DNA of 64,000 nt from Halomonas sp. PR-M31. Lineage in GTDB: Bacteria; Pseudomonadota; Gammaproteobacteria; Pseudomonadales; Halomonadaceae. A model generated the notes under the pieces. That model saw only the letters and a program-made list of their open reading frames with translations, was not told the DNA's origin and did no database searches. The stretch covers positions 1 through 64,000 of the forward strand of contig NZ_JIBT01000032.1 of NCBI RefSeq assembly GCF_001039575.1, given 5' to 3'. The first letter of the stretch is position 1, and each line of letters starts with the position of its first letter. Positions 50,356-60,509 of the stretch are shown here, in pieces. The position numbers and the translations under genes are program-made.

Positions 50356-50847
50356 TCAGCCGTCGTTGCGGCTGGTCCAGAGTCGGAATGGGGCGGTGGG
50401 ATCCTCAACGCTTACTTGCGTCGAAGGAAGGTTCTGCTGAGAAGCGGGTTTAGCGAACTCGTCGTAAAACGTCAGGAGCTTCATGTAGCGGCCACCATCC
50501 TCGTAATGCTCGCCTTCCTGTTCGCGACTCGCCGCGTAGTACACCTGTTCCGGGGCCGCATAGTACAACGCGCCGAGACACATTGGACATGGATAGGCGG
50601 TGATGTAGACCTCGCACCCGCTGAGATCGGTTCGTCCCTTGGCGGCCAGCTCACGGATTGCAGTGATCTCGGCATGCGCACTGAGATCACCGCTTTGCGA
50701 GACCTGATTAGTCGCCTCGTGCAGGATCTCGCCGGATTTTTGATCGACAACGATGCATGCGAAGGGTTTTCCGCCTTCTTCGACGTTGTTCAGCGCGAGT
50801 TCGACGCTGCGCTGGGTAAGTGTTTCGGGCGTGTTCTTCCGTGACAT
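50356..50847 (-). CDS. Nucleoside deaminase (guanine deaminase / CDA-fold family)
   Basis: This is a 163-aa zinc deaminase. The catalytic motif is HAEI (His-Ala-Glu) near residue 57, and the zinc Cys pair is in PCPMCLGALYYA. The sequence best fits the guanine deaminase (GuaD-like) or general nucleoside deaminase group rather than TadA. It would act in the cytoplasm in purine salvage. No purine-catabolism neighbours help to settle the substrate. Confidence 0.87.
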   Translation of the reverse strand: MSRKNTPETLTQRSVELALNNVEEGGKPFACIVVDQKSGEILHEATNQVSQSGDLSAHAEITAIRELAAKGRTDLSGCEVYITAYPCPMCLGALYYAAPEQVYYAASREQEGEHYEDGGRYMKLLTFYDEFAKPASQQNLPSTQVSVEDPTAPFRLWTSRNDG

Positions 50848-50993
50848 AGGCTATTAAATTCCTTGAAGGTTGCTGCTTCGGGATGTGTTGAGAACGACAC
50901 GAAGCCGTTAGTCGGTGTGGAGGCTTGAACCATAGACGATCAGCATTGCGGGCTCAAGCAAATCGCCCTTTCTGCAAGACCACCACGCTTTGC

Positions 50994-51375
50994 TTATTTC
51001 GCACCTGCCTTTTCAAGGATTTCTGCAATTTCGGTGTAGCCTCGCGCCTTGGCATGTTGCAGCGGTGTGGTTCCGTCATTGTCGGCCAGGTTCACATCCG
51101 CGCCTGCATCGACCAGCAGCTCGACAATCTCGATATGCCGCGGCCCGCCATCGCCCAAAATGATCGCCTCAAGCAGCGCCGTGCCGCCCGCGATCGTCTC
51201 GCTCGTCGAGCGGCACATCGCTGGCGATCATTATCCAAACGTTGGTGGTATCGCCGTTTTCAGCAGCAGAGATCAGCAAAGGATCGGCCTGAGCGGTTGA
51301 AACTCCGCCGAGAGTGAAGGGGTCGGTCATGATCATGCATCCTGCTAGAAAGATGAAGGCGAAAGTGGTCAGCAA
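50994..51375 (-). pseudogene. Ankyrin-repeat lipoprotein, frameshifted
   Basis: One frame gives a lipoprotein-type signal (TTFAFIFLAGC) and the first ankyrin repeat (PLLISAAENGDTTNV...DERDDRG). The second frame gives the remaining repeats (GTALLEAIILGDGG, VELLVDAGADVNLADNDG, TPLQHAKARGYTEIAEIL). Removing one G from the GGG read at 51187-51189 joins them. The start is also unclear: ATG/GTG codons just upstream sit behind AGGAGA but are out of frame with the signal, so TTG 51375 is the only in-frame start. Its periplasmic role is unknown. Confidence 0.75.
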
Positions 51376-51680
51376 ACGATTTCACATGAAAGTCTCCTAT
51401 CGGCGATAGAGCTAGTAAGCAAACTAGCCATTCATGCAGTAAATAGTCTAGCAACATGACGGCCTAGACTAACGTTGCATTCTTGCCTGCTGACAATCCC
51501 GCCTTCATTCCTCTATCTTACGTTAACGTCAACTGTCCGGTGACTTGTCGCTATTACCCCCGGCGGCAACACTGACTACATTAGGGTTAGGAATCGTTTA
51601 ATGAGTTGACGAAGACGCGGGCCCACAAGGTCATGCACTTCCTCGACCCCCATCCCGGGTAGAGAACAAGGATGCGCACC
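51376..51680. other. Intergenic region upstream of the branched-chain 2-oxoacid dehydrogenase operon
   Basis: This is a 305-base non-coding gap between the divergent ankyrin gene and the E1-alpha gene. It contains a LiuR-like palindrome at 51518-51532. I see no other clear signal. Confidence 0.5.
51518..51532. promoter_or_regulatory. LiuR-like operator upstream of the 2-oxoacid dehydrogenase genes
   Basis: TTACGTTAACGTCAA contains a perfect 10-bp palindrome ACGTTAACGT. It resembles the motif reported for LiuR, a MerR-family repressor of branched-chain amino-acid catabolism in gammaproteobacteria. Its position ~150 bases before the E1-alpha start fits that role. No liuR gene is in the window. 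Confidence 0.5.
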
Positions 51681-52889
51681 ATGAGTACAACGAACAAGGC
51701 GACCATCGTTCACACCCCAAGTTTCATGGACGGTGATGAGTTTCGCGTTCCCGTCTTCAAGCTGCTCAAGCAGGACGGCACCGCCTACAAGAATGCCAAG
51801 CTCCCGGATCTCGATCGCAACAAGGCGCTGCGAATCTATCGCGCCATGCTGTTCACCCGGGTGCTCGACGAGCGCATGCTGGCCGCCCAGCGCCAGGGTC
51901 GGCTGAGCTTCTACATGCAGTGTACCGGCGAAGAAGCTTCCATCGTCGGCAGCACTGCGGCGCTTGAAGATGAAGACATGATCATGGCCCAGTATCGGGA
52001 ACAGGGGGCGCTGGCCTATCGCGGCTTCGGGGTCGATGAGTTCATGAATCAGCTCTTCGGCAACGATCACGACTATGGCAAGGGTCGCCAGATGCCGGTG
52101 CACTACGGCTCCAAGAAGCTGTACTACATGACCATCTCATCTCCCTTGGCAACCCAGATCCCTCAGGCCACCGGTTATGCCTATGGCCAGAAAATGGCAG
52201 GGCAGGGCCATTGCACGGTTACCATCTTTGGTGAAGGCGCCGCCTCGGAAGGCGATTTCCACGCCGCCCTGAACATGGCCTCGGTGCATCAGGTACCGGT
52301 GATCTTCTTGTGCCGCAATAACGGCTATGCCATTTCCACCCCGGCCCATGAGCAGTTCTCCGCGGACGGCATCGCCCCCCGGGCCTTTGGCTATCACATG
52401 AAGGTCATTCGGGTCGATGGCAACGACATCCTGGCGGTCTATCAGGCCACCGCCAAGGCCCGGGAGTGGGCGGTGGAGAACAACAAGCCGGTGCTGATCG
52501 AGGCGATGACCTATCGCTTAGCGGCCCACTCTTCTTCGGATGATCCTTCCGGTTATCGCAGCAAGAAAGAGGAAGAGAACTGGCGGGACAAGGACCCGGT
52601 ACGGCGCATGCGGCTGTGGCTTGAAAGCAAGGGCTGGTGGAGCGAAGACGAGGAGAAACAGGAGCAGGAAACCTGCCGCCGCGAGGTGCTGGAAGCCATG
52701 AAACGGGCCGAGAAGCGCTTACCGCCGGATCTCGAGACGCTGATCACGGATGTTTACGAGACCCCCACCCCTCAGCTCGTCGAGCAGCTCGAGCAGCTCA
52801 AGGCGCATATCCGCAAATATCCCGAGGCCTACCCAAAAGGGGCGAAATCGTTGGATGCAGCAGTCAAGGAGGGCGATGAGAATGCCTGA
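51681..52889 (+). CDS. bkdA1: Branched-chain 2-oxoacid dehydrogenase E1 subunit alpha
   Basis: The protein is 402 aa from ATG 51681; ATG 51672 has its ribosome-binding site too close. The thiamine-diphosphate motif runs through [15 protein letters not shown] to NNGYAISTP, and the phosphorylation-loop region [11 protein letters not shown] is typical of BCKDH E1-alpha. With E1-beta it decarboxylates the keto acids of Val, Leu and Ile. It heads a three-gene operon; an E3 (lpdV) gene does not follow. Confidence 0.92.
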   Translation: MSTTNKATIVHTPSFMDGDEFRVPVFKLLKQDGTAYKNAKLPDLDRNKALRIYRAMLFTRVLDERMLAAQRQGRLSFYMQCTGEEASIVGSTAALEDEDMIMAQYREQGALAYRGFGVDEFMNQLFGNDHDYGKGRQMPVHYGSKKLYYMTISSPLATQIPQATGYAYGQKMAGQGHCTVTIFGEGAASEGDFHAALNMASVHQVPVIFLCRNNGYAISTPAHEQFSADGIAPRAFGYHMKVIRVDGNDILAVYQATAKAREWAVENNKPVLIEAMTYRLAAHSSSDDPSGYRSKKEEENWRDKDPVRRMRLWLESKGWWSEDEEKQEQETCRREVLEAMKRAEKRLPPDLETLITDVYETPTPQLVEQLEQLKAHIRKYPEAYPKGAKSLDAAVKEGDENA

Positions 52890-53859
52890 TATGAACATGC
52901 TCAAGGCCATCAATAACGCCTTGGATACCGCCATGGCCGAGGACGACAGGGTGATCTGCTTCGGCGAGGACGTCGGCGTATTCGGCGGCGTGTTCCGCGC
53001 CACCAGCAATCTGCAGGAAAAGTATGGCCGCGCCCGCTGTTTCAATACGCCCCTGGTGGAGCAAGGCATCATCGGCTTCGCCAACGGCCTGGCCGCCCAG
53101 GGGTCCAGACCCGTGGCGGAGATCCAGTTCGCGGACTACATCTTTCCGGCCTTCGATCAGATCGTCAACGAGACCGCCAAATTCCGCTACCGCTCCGGCA
53201 ATCTGTTCAACGTCGGCGGGCTGACCATCCGCACCCCCTATGGCGGTGGTATTTCCGGCGGGCTTTATCACTCCCAGTCGCCGGAGGCCTACTTTGCCCA
53301 TACCCCGGGCCTCAAGATCGTCGTGCCGCGCAATCCGCATCAGGCCAAGGGGCTCTTGCTGGCCGCGATCCGCGACCCCGACCCGGTCTTGTTCTTCGAG
53401 CCCAAGCGCCTGTATCGCGCCTCCACCGGCGAGGTGCCGGAGGAAGACTACCAACTGCCGTTGGGCGAGGCGGAGGTGACCAAGGAAGGCGACGACATTA
53501 CTCTGCTGGCCTGGGGCGCCCAGATGGAGATGGCCGAGAAGGCTGCGGAGCTCGCCGAGAAGGAGGGCATCTCCTGCGAGATCATCGATCTGCGCACCAT
53601 CGTGCCCTGGGACGTGGAGACGGTCGTCGAATCGGTGCTCAAGACCGGGCGCCTGCTGGTCACCCACGAGGCGCCCTTGACCGGCGGTTTTGCCGGAGAA
53701 ATCGCCGCCACCATCCAGCAGCGCTGCTTTCTCTACCTGGAATCTCCCATCGCCCGGGTGACCGGCCTTGATACGCCTTTCCCATTGACCCTGGAGAAGG
53801 AGTACATGCCGGATCATCTGAAGGTCTTCGAGGCGATCAAGCAGAGCATCGATTACTAG
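52882..53859 (+). CDS. bkdA2: Branched-chain 2-oxoacid dehydrogenase E1 subunit beta
   Basis: The protein is 325 aa from ATG 52882, with AAGGAGG about 9 bases upstream and inside the end of the E1-alpha gene. [35 protein letters not shown] and [19 protein letters not shown] are characteristic of BCKDH E1-beta, including the conserved Glu that activates thiamine diphosphate. It overlaps the E1-alpha gene by 8 bases, so the subunits are translationally coupled. Confidence 0.93.
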   Translation: MPDMNMLKAINNALDTAMAEDDRVICFGEDVGVFGGVFRATSNLQEKYGRARCFNTPLVEQGIIGFANGLAAQGSRPVAEIQFADYIFPAFDQIVNETAKFRYRSGNLFNVGGLTIRTPYGGGISGGLYHSQSPEAYFAHTPGLKIVVPRNPHQAKGLLLAAIRDPDPVLFFEPKRLYRASTGEVPEEDYQLPLGEAEVTKEGDDITLLAWGAQMEMAEKAAELAEKEGISCEIIDLRTIVPWDVETVVESVLKTGRLLVTHEAPLTGGFAGEIAATIQQRCFLYLESPIARVTGLDTPFPLTLEKEYMPDHLKVFEAIKQSIDY

Positions 53860-53884
53860 CCGATTCCAGGGTGAGGAGAACAGC

Positions 53885-55551
53885 ATGAGTGATTTTATTC
53901 TGCCGGACATTGGCGAAGGCATCGTCGAATGCGAGCTGGTCAAATGGCTGATCAGTGAGGGCGACGAGATAGAGGAAGATCAGCCCGTTGCCGAGGTCAT
54001 GACGGACAAGGCCCTGGTGGAAATACCCGCCCCCCATAAGGGGCGGGTGATCAAGCTCTATTATCAGGAAGGCGAGACTGCCAAGGTACATTCACCTTTA
54101 TTTGCGGTTGAAGAGGCCGAAGGCGAGGCGGAAAACGCGAATGCCACGCGGATAGTCGAGGACAGGAGCCAATCTCAAGAGGCCGACGCCGATCAGGAAG
54201 GCACGGCCGAGAAAGCCGCCTCGAGCAGCGCCGATACCACCGCAAATGAAGAAGGTGAAAGCGAAGACTTCATTCTGCCGGACATTGGCGAAGGCATCGT
54301 CGAGTGCGAGGTAGTGGGCTGGCGCATCGCCCTAGGCGATGAGATCGAGGAAGATCAGCCGGTGGTGGACGTCATGACTGACAAGGCGATGGTGGAGATC
54401 ACCGCGCCCAAGGCCGGTCGGGTGACACAGCTTTATTATCGGCAGCAGGAAAACGCTCGGGTGCATTCGCCGCTGTTCGCGTTTGTCCCGCGGGAGCGTG
54501 AAAACGCCGGCAAGACGCAGGCAAGCCCCGGCGCCGCGCCCAGCAAGGCCGCACCCAGCGGGCCCTCTGGTGATCAGGCGAGCAAAAAGGAAAAGCCGTC
54601 CTCCGGCTCAGGACCCTACGGACGCATCCCCGCAAGCCCGGCAGTGCGCCGACTGGTACGGGAGTTGGGGGTCCAGTTAGAAGACGTGCCCGGCTCCGGC
54701 AAGGACGGTCGGGTGCTCAAGGAAGATATTCTTGCTTTCGAAAAAGAAGGCGACAAGAAAGCGCAGTCTGTGGATTCCACCGCCAGATCCGACAGGGTAG
54801 CGGAAGCATCGGAAAAGCAGCAGGCGCCGACCGCCGAGATGCCAAACGAGGTAAGAGTCGAGCCGATCAAGGGCATGCGTGCGGTGATGGCCAAGCGCAT
54901 GGTCGAATCCGCGACGACCATTCCGCATTTCAGCTACGGCGACGAGCTCGATGTCACGGAGCTGCTGGCGCTGCGCGGGCAATTGAAAGTCGAAGCCGAC
55001 AAGCAAGGAACTCGCTTGACCCTGATGGCGCTGATCATGAAGGCCATGGCGCTGGCGATACAGGAGTATCCCATTCTCAATAGCCGGATCAGCGAGGACG
55101 GCTCGGAGATTCATTATCAGCCCCACTGCAACATCGGCATGGCAGTGGATAGCCAGGCAGGGCTGATCGTGCCCAACATCAAGCAGGTCGAACGGTTGAG
55201 CATCCTCGAGATTGCCGCAGAAGTGGAGCGCCTGACCCAGACCGCCCGGGATGGCGCGTCAGCCAGGCAGATCTCAAGGACGGCACCATCAGCATTTCCA
55301 ACATCGGCGCGTTGGGGGGCACCTACGCCACCCCGATCATCAACGCGCCGGAGGTGGCCATCGTCGCCCTGGGGCGTACCCAGCAGCTGCCGCGTTTCGA
55401 TGAAGCCGGCAACGTGGTCGCACGGTCGATTATGACGATCACCTGGTCCGGAGATCACCGCATCATCGACGGCGGCACCATCGCGCGCTTCTGTAATCTG
55501 TGGAAGGCGTATCTGCAGGCGCCGCAGAGCATGCTGTTGAAGATGGTTTAG
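53885..55551 (+). pseudogene. bkdB: Dihydrolipoamide acyltransferase E2 with two lipoyl domains, frameshifted
   Basis: Two N-terminal lipoyl domains (residues ~1-80 and ~127-205) each carry the lipoylated Lys in MTDKA. They are followed by a peripheral-subunit-binding domain (ASPAVRRLVRELGV) and the acyltransferase domain. At 55255 the frame slips: the expected continuation SQADLKDGTISISNIGALGG and the catalytic HRIIDGG lie in the +2 frame up to 55551. One more C near 55255 rejoins them as ...DGRVSQADLKDG.... The duplicate lipoyl domain is unusual for a bkdB gene and likely arose by internal duplication. Confidence 0.88.
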
Positions 55552-55577
55552 AATCTAGTTCCAAATTCCGTGCCGTG

Positions 55578-55744
55578 ATGGACGCCGGTGGTAAGGCAAA
55601 GCGAGGGTCTTTTGCAAAGGCCGAAAAATGCTCCATGCTATTTCGGCATTTCCGCCATCCATGGCGGTCAGAGAGCAAAAGTAGCGCCCAGGGAAGGGTT
55701 CACAGCGCCCTCGCGGTGCCTTGCCGCCGGAAAAGTCCATCCTG
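55578..55744. repeat. Interspersed intergenic repeat, copy 2
   Basis: This stretch is homologous to 11326-11491 over its whole length, with the same central palindrome CCGCCAT-CC-ATGGCGG and the same GCAAAAGTAGCGCCCA block. It lies between the E2 gene and the Ser/Thr kinase gene. Confidence 0.8.
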
Positions 55745-55781
55745 TCTACCGAGTCTTGAAAAGTACCCTTAGGCTTGACTC

Positions 55782-57635
55782 ATGACCCAGGACGCCCTGC
55801 AGCAGTTCTATATTCCAGAAGAGCAGTCGATCTATCTGCTCAGCCACGACGATGCCAAGAAGCTCAAGGACTGGGTGGCGCTGTGTCAGGCCCAGCTCGA
55901 GCAGCTGGGCTATCGGCGCATCGAGCTGATCGGCAAGGGCGCCTACGGCTTTGTCTTCGCCGGGCTAGCCAGTCGCGAGAACGCCCCGGACACGGAGTAC
56001 GTGTTCAAGTTCACCCGCATTACCCTGCCAGAGTCGTTGCAGGATCGCCTCGAGGAGGAAGCGTTCATGCTCGAACAGGTGGATCATCCCCAGGTGCCTG
56101 GACTGATCGCCTTTCAGCGTATACGAAAGCAATCGATCCTGGTGATGGAGCGGGCGCCAGGCATCAATCTCGAAGAGTATTCCCTGCGACATGGCCGCCT
56201 TGCGCCGCGCCTTGTGGTCAAGCTAGCGGCCCAGCTCGCGGACATGCTGTGTGCCCTTCGGCGCGAGACCGGGTCCATGGGCAAGCCCGTCGTGCACGGC
56301 GATATCAAGCCCTCCAATCTAGTCTTTGATCCCGACCATGAGCGCGTAGCCCTGATCGACTGGGGCTCTTCGGTGTTCGCCCAGCTCGACGCCAATCAGC
56401 AGTTCGTCGCCACCAGCGTCATGGAGCTGATGTCCGATAACCTGCAACAGACCAATGCCCGCCTGGGAGACGTCTATTTCATCGGCGAGGAGCAGTTGAA
56501 CGGGGCACTGTCGTCGCCGCGCTTCGATGAGCAAGGGGTCGCCGGTACGCTCTACGCCCTGGCTTCGGCCCAGTCCTGCCGGTTCGGGCATCGGGCCATC
56601 ACCGCCACCTCCCTGGGACTGCCCATGGAATTTGCCCGCATGCTCGACGGCATGCTCGATCCCGATCCTCAAGTGCGCGCCCGGGCCGGGGATTACTTTC
56701 TCGAGCACATGCCGCGCATTGCGCGCACGGTGATGGTCGATCTGCCGGAAAAGGCCGAGACCGCCTCGGTGCCGGTATGGGTGCGACCCAGCCAGCGCGA
56801 GATCGATACCGTGGTGTACAGCTCGCGCAAGTCGTTTCTGCGCGAGCAAGATGGCCGGGACGCCCTGAACGATGTCAACGACGTGCAGCTCGATCGTTAC
56901 TACAAGAATTTCATGCAGGGCATGGGAGAGACGGAAAAGGCCTTTTTGGCGGCGGTCAGCCGATTGGGGAAATACCCGGTTGTCGGAGGGCTGGCGGTGC
57001 GTTGGGAGGCCGAGGGCGTCTATATCGACAGCGTGCTCAATCTGCACGATCTTACCCTCAAGAAGGCGTTCATCGCGGCGGTTAACAACATGGTCAACCT
57101 GGCCCGGGCCATCTATCGTCGCGGCGTGTTCAAGAGCTGTCTGTTCAACGCCCGGGATACGCTGCACATCGACCGTCGCGACGCTGACGAGCCTTTTGTA
57201 CCCGATTCAGACATGAGATTGCCCTATGAGGTAAGTGTTGCGCCGGATCTTGAAGACCACTCGCGGGTGCATTCCTATTTCGAGGACGGCCCGGACCCGG
57301 AAGAATTCCTCAAGCTGCCCGACGAGATCATACGCCGTCTCGAGAACCTCAATGCCATTCACCATACCGGACTGATCATCTTCGAGGCGCTACCCACGCA
57401 CCTCAAAATTCATAGCTACTACCGCCTACTGGACCCGGAGCGGGAGCGGGAGTTCCAGGACTGCCTGGATGCCATGCTGAAAGCGGTGCCCTTGATTCGC
57501 GGCCTGGGGATTTCCGGCTACATGAAGATGCCCTTCAAGGACACCAAGACGTTCACCCACATCGAACGCCTGCCGGAGCGTTACTACCCCAAGGACCCTC
57601 GTGCCCCCTCGAGTACGGTTACTGCCTACCGCTGA
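55782..57635 (+). CDS. Serine/threonine protein kinase with unknown C-terminal domain
   Basis: This is a 617-aa protein. The kinase domain (residues ~50-300) has the glycine loop GKGAYGFVFAG, the ATP Lys in VFKFTR, the catalytic loop VVHGDIKPSNLVFD (HGD form, with Asp and Asn present) and LIDWGSS (DWG in place of DFG), so it should be active. The C-terminal ~280 residues match nothing I recognise; they include two similar-looking alpha/beta segments and no transmembrane helix, so the protein is probably cytoplasmic. It is monocistronic, directly upstream of ectD in the same direction. Confidence 0.82.
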   Translation: MTQDALQQFYIPEEQSIYLLSHDDAKKLKDWVALCQAQLEQLGYRRIELIGKGAYGFVFAGLASRENAPDTEYVFKFTRITLPESLQDRLEEEAFMLEQVDHPQVPGLIAFQRIRKQSILVMERAPGINLEEYSLRHGRLAPRLVVKLAAQLADMLCALRRETGSMGKPVVHGDIKPSNLVFDPDHERVALIDWGSSVFAQLDANQQFVATSVMELMSDNLQQTNARLGDVYFIGEEQLNGALSSPRFDEQGVAGTLYALASAQSCRFGHRAITATSLGLPMEFARMLDGMLDPDPQVRARAGDYFLEHMPRIARTVMVDLPEKAETASVPVWVRPSQREIDTVVYSSRKSFLREQDGRDALNDVNDVQLDRYYKNFMQGMGETEKAFLAAVSRLGKYPVVGGLAVRWEAEGVYIDSVLNLHDLTLKKAFIAAVNNMVNLARAIYRRGVFKSCLFNARDTLHIDRRDADEPFVPDSDMRLPYEVSVAPDLEDHSRVHSYFEDGPDPEEFLKLPDEIIRRLENLNAIHHTGLIIFEALPTHLKIHSYYRLLDPEREREFQDCLDAMLKAVPLIRGLGISGYMKMPFKDTKTFTHIERLPERYYPKDPRAPSSTVTAYR

Positions 57636-57716
57636 TCGCAAAGCGTTGTTTAACCCCTGATAAATACAATTTCGATGTCATCGCTTAGGGTGGCCGTGGG
57701 TTTCGTATCCAACTGC

Positions 57717-57746
57717 TTGAAAGATCGTTTTCGACAAACCTATTTT
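57717..57746 (+). promoter_or_regulatory. Possible promoter of ectD
   Basis: TTGAAA and TATTTT with an 18-base spacer lie 29 bases before the ectD start. This is a weak sigma70-type guess; a second TTGACA nearby is too close to the start to serve as a -35 box. Confidence 0.3.
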
Positions 57747-57774
57747 GACAGCAGACTGAATGGAGGAGTTTGCC

Positions 57775-58686
57775 ATGCAGGAAGCTCAAGACCTTTTTCC
57801 GACTCGATTGGAACGCAAGCGAAGCATGTTCGAGCGCATCGATCCGACAGTCCACAGTGAGGGCGTGCAGCGCCGCAACGGTCCCTTGAGTGAAAAAGAG
57901 GTTGATGAGTTCGATAGAAAGGGGTTTCTCTCTTTCGACAGTTTCTTCGACAAGGAGGAAATGGACGCTTTTCTTCAGGAATTGCGCAATTACGAAAGCG
58001 ATGAAGACCTGAAGCTATCCGAAGGCACCATTCTCGAGCCGGGCAATCAGGAAATCCGCTCGATCTTCGGCATTCATGAGGTGTCCGAGCGCTTCAGCCG
58101 TTTGACCCGGGACCCGCGCCTGCTGGCAATGGTTCAGCAGTTGCTGGGTAGCGATGTCTATATTCATCAGTCTCGCATCAACTACAAGCCTGGCTTCAAG
58201 GGCAAAGGGTTCGACTGGCATTCCGACTTTGAAACCTGGCATAGCGAAGACGGTATGCCCCGCATGCGCTCCTTGAGCTGTTCCATCATCTTGACCGAGA
58301 ACGGTGAGTTCAACGGCCCTTTGATGCTAATCCCTGGCTCCCACAAACACTTTGTCCCCTGTGTTGGCCGCACCCCCACGGACAACTACAAAGAATCGTT
58401 GAAGAGTCAGGACGTCGGTGTGCCGGATGCCGCCAGCTTGAAGAAATTGATGCTCGAAGGCGAGATCGAGGCGCCCAAGGGGCCGGCGGGTTCGCTGATC
58501 ATGTTCGAATGCAACACCATGCACGGCTCCAATATCAACATGTCCTGCTGGCCGAGAAGCAATCTGTTCTTCGTCTACAACAGCGTTGAAAACACCCTGC
58601 ACGACCCCTACTGCGGCAACAAGCCAAGACCCGAGTTTCTGGCCAATCGCAAGGATTGGGCGCCGCTCAGACCGGTAAACGAGTGA
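57775..58686 (+). CDS. ectD: Ectoine hydroxylase
   Basis: This is a 303-aa non-heme iron(II), 2-oxoglutarate-dependent dioxygenase. The EctD signature HSDFETWHSEDGMPRM is intact and holds the His and Asp iron ligands; the distal His is in CNTMHGSNINMS, and NYKPGFKGKGF precedes the signature. It converts ectoine to 5-hydroxyectoine, a compatible solute for salt and heat stress. A GGAGGAG box precedes ATG 57775. As in several Halomonadaceae, ectABC is not adjacent. Confidence 0.96.
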   Translation: MQEAQDLFPTRLERKRSMFERIDPTVHSEGVQRRNGPLSEKEVDEFDRKGFLSFDSFFDKEEMDAFLQELRNYESDEDLKLSEGTILEPGNQEIRSIFGIHEVSERFSRLTRDPRLLAMVQQLLGSDVYIHQSRINYKPGFKGKGFDWHSDFETWHSEDGMPRMRSLSCSIILTENGEFNGPLMLIPGSHKHFVPCVGRTPTDNYKESLKSQDVGVPDAASLKKLMLEGEIEAPKGPAGSLIMFECNTMHGSNINMSCWPRSNLFFVYNSVENTLHDPYCGNKPRPEFLANRKDWAPLRPVNE

Positions 58687-58730
58687 CCGGTAAACGAGTA
58701 AGGCACAGTGATGTCGACGCGCTCTTGAAT

Positions 58731-58758
58731 ATAAAAGGCACCCAACGGTGCCTTTTAT
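58731..58758 (+). terminator. Rho-independent terminator after ectD
   Basis: ATAAAAGGCACC and GGTGCCTTTTAT form a 12-bp stem around CAAC, with the T run inside the 3' arm. Confidence 0.85.
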
Positions 58759-58864
58759 ATGTCTACAGGATGAAGCCCGCGCACTGAAGCGATACAATCA
58801 CGCCCTTTTCACGCTCGAGGCGTTGTCTTGCACCCTGTCTCGAGCCCTTTCGACTGGACCTTTC

Positions 58865-60454
58865 GTGATCGCCACCGCCAATATCACCATGCAGTTCGGG
58901 GCCAAGCCCCTGTTCGAGGATGTCTCGGTCAAGTTTAACAACGGCAATCGCTATGGCCTGATTGGGGCCAATGGCAGCGGCAAATCCACCTTCATGAAAA
59001 TCCTCGGTGGCGATCTCGATCCCTCCGCCGGCCAGGTGATGCTCGAACCCGGTACGCGCCTGGGCAAGCTACGCCAGGATCAGTTCGCCTTCGAAGAGCA
59101 TCGCGTCATCGACACCGTGATCATGGGCAATACCGAGCTATGGCGAGTAGCCGCTGAGCGAGAGCGCATCTATTCCCAGACCGAGATGAGCGAAGAGGAC
59201 GGCATGCGGGTCGCGGATCTGGAAGTCCAGTTCGCGGAACTCGACGGCTACACCGCCGAGGCCCGGGCAGGGGAGCTGCTGTTGGGGCTGGGCATTCCCG
59301 AGTCCCAGCACCTTGGCCCCATGAGCGAGGTGTCACCGGGCTGGAAGCTGCGGGTGCTGCTGGCCCAGGCGCTGTTCTCCGACCCGGACGTGCTGCTACT
59401 GGATGAGCCCACCAACCATCTGGATATCAATACCATCCGCTGGCTCGAAGAGGTGCTTATCGCGCGCGCGAGCACCATGGTAATCATTTCTCACGATCGC
59501 CACTTCCTCAACAGCGTCTGCACCCATATGGCGGATCTTGATTACGGTGAGCTGCGGCTGTTTCCCGGCAACTATGACGAATACATGACCGCCGCGACCC
59601 AGGCCCGGGAGCGTCTGCATGCGGACAACGCCAAAAAGAAGGCGGAAATCGCCGAACTCCAGGCCTTCGTCAGCCGTTTCTCCGCCAACGCCTCCAAGGC
59701 CAAGCAGGCCACTTCCCGTCAGCGCAAGATGGACAAGATCAAGCTCGACGAGGTCAAGCCGTCGAGCCGAGTCAGTCCGTTCATTCGCTTCGAACAAAAG
59801 CGCAAGATTCATCGCGGCGCGGTCAACGTGGAGGCGCTGAGCAAAGGATTCGATGAGGCGCCGCTATTCGAGCGCCTGGGGCTTCAGATCGAGGCCGGTG
59901 AGCGAGTGGCGATCATCGGCCCCAACGGCGTTGGCAAGACCACGCTGCTGCGCTGCCTGGTAGGAGAGCTTGTCCCGGATACCGGCCTGGTGAAATGGAC
60001 CGATAGCGCAGAGCTTGGCTATTTCGCCCAGGAACACGCTACGGATTTTGCCAACGACGCCTCACTTTACGAGTGGATGGCTCAATGGACCGATGGCGGC
60101 GAACAGACGATTCGCGGCGCACTCGGGCGCATGCTGTTCTCTAATGACGATATCGGCAAGTCCGTGAAGGTGATCTCAGGCGGTGAGCAGGGCCGAATGC
60201 TGTTCGGCAAGCTGGCACTGCAAAAACCCAACGTTCTGCTGATGGACGAGCCCACTAATCACCTGGACATGGAGTCTATCGAGGCGCTCAATCTGGCACT
60301 CGAGCACTATCCTGGCACGCTGATCTTCGTCAGTCATGATCGCGAGTTCGTGTCGTCCTTGGCGACCCGCATTCTCGATATGAGCGGAGAAGGCTTGATC
60401 GATTTCAGCGGCAGTTATGATGAGTATTTGCGCAGCCAAGGCGTTTACGGTTAA
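58865..60454 (+). CDS. ybiT: ABC-F family ATPase, YbiT type
   Basis: The protein has 529 aa from GTG 58865 (E. coli YbiT has 530). There are two ABC domains with Walker [10 protein letters not shown] and GPNGVGKTT, two Walker B/DEPTNHLD motifs, a linker with [18 protein letters not shown], and no membrane domain. It follows E. coli YbiT almost end to end. ABC-F proteins act on ribosomes to relieve or gate translation. The conserved protein begins only at this GTG. Confidence 0.95.
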   Translation: MIATANITMQFGAKPLFEDVSVKFNNGNRYGLIGANGSGKSTFMKILGGDLDPSAGQVMLEPGTRLGKLRQDQFAFEEHRVIDTVIMGNTELWRVAAERERIYSQTEMSEEDGMRVADLEVQFAELDGYTAEARAGELLLGLGIPESQHLGPMSEVSPGWKLRVLLAQALFSDPDVLLLDEPTNHLDINTIRWLEEVLIARASTMVIISHDRHFLNSVCTHMADLDYGELRLFPGNYDEYMTAATQARERLHADNAKKKAEIAELQAFVSRFSANASKAKQATSRQRKMDKIKLDEVKPSSRVSPFIRFEQKRKIHRGAVNVEALSKGFDEAPLFERLGLQIEAGERVAIIGPNGVGKTTLLRCLVGELVPDTGLVKWTDSAELGYFAQEHATDFANDASLYEWMAQWTDGGEQTIRGALGRMLFSNDDIGKSVKVISGGEQGRMLFGKLALQKPNVLLMDEPTNHLDMESIEALNLALEHYPGTLIFVSHDREFVSSLATRILDMSGEGLIDFSGSYDEYLRSQGVYG

Positions 60455-60509
60455 CGGCGCGTGGCAACTGCCTTATGCTGCACCTAGAGTTCAAATCAAG
60501 GAATTTACC

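Noticed and set aside
52864-53943. Long minus-strand open frame (359 codons)
   Set aside because: It is antisense to the E1-beta gene; low-complexity shadow.
56319-57167. Minus-strand open frame (282 codons) opposite the Ser/Thr kinase gene
   Set aside because: The kinase motifs on the plus strand are clear; the antisense frame has no recognisable domain.
55782-57635. DWG and HGD motif variants as signs of a dead kinase
   Set aside because: The catalytic Asp, Asn and metal-binding Asp are all kept, so the kinase is probably active, unlike the PP2C-kinase fusion at 20 kb.
57743-57752. TTGACA just upstream of ectD as a -35 box
   Set aside because: The start codon is too close for a -10 box and leader to follow; an upstream TTGAAA/TATTTT pair is more plausible.
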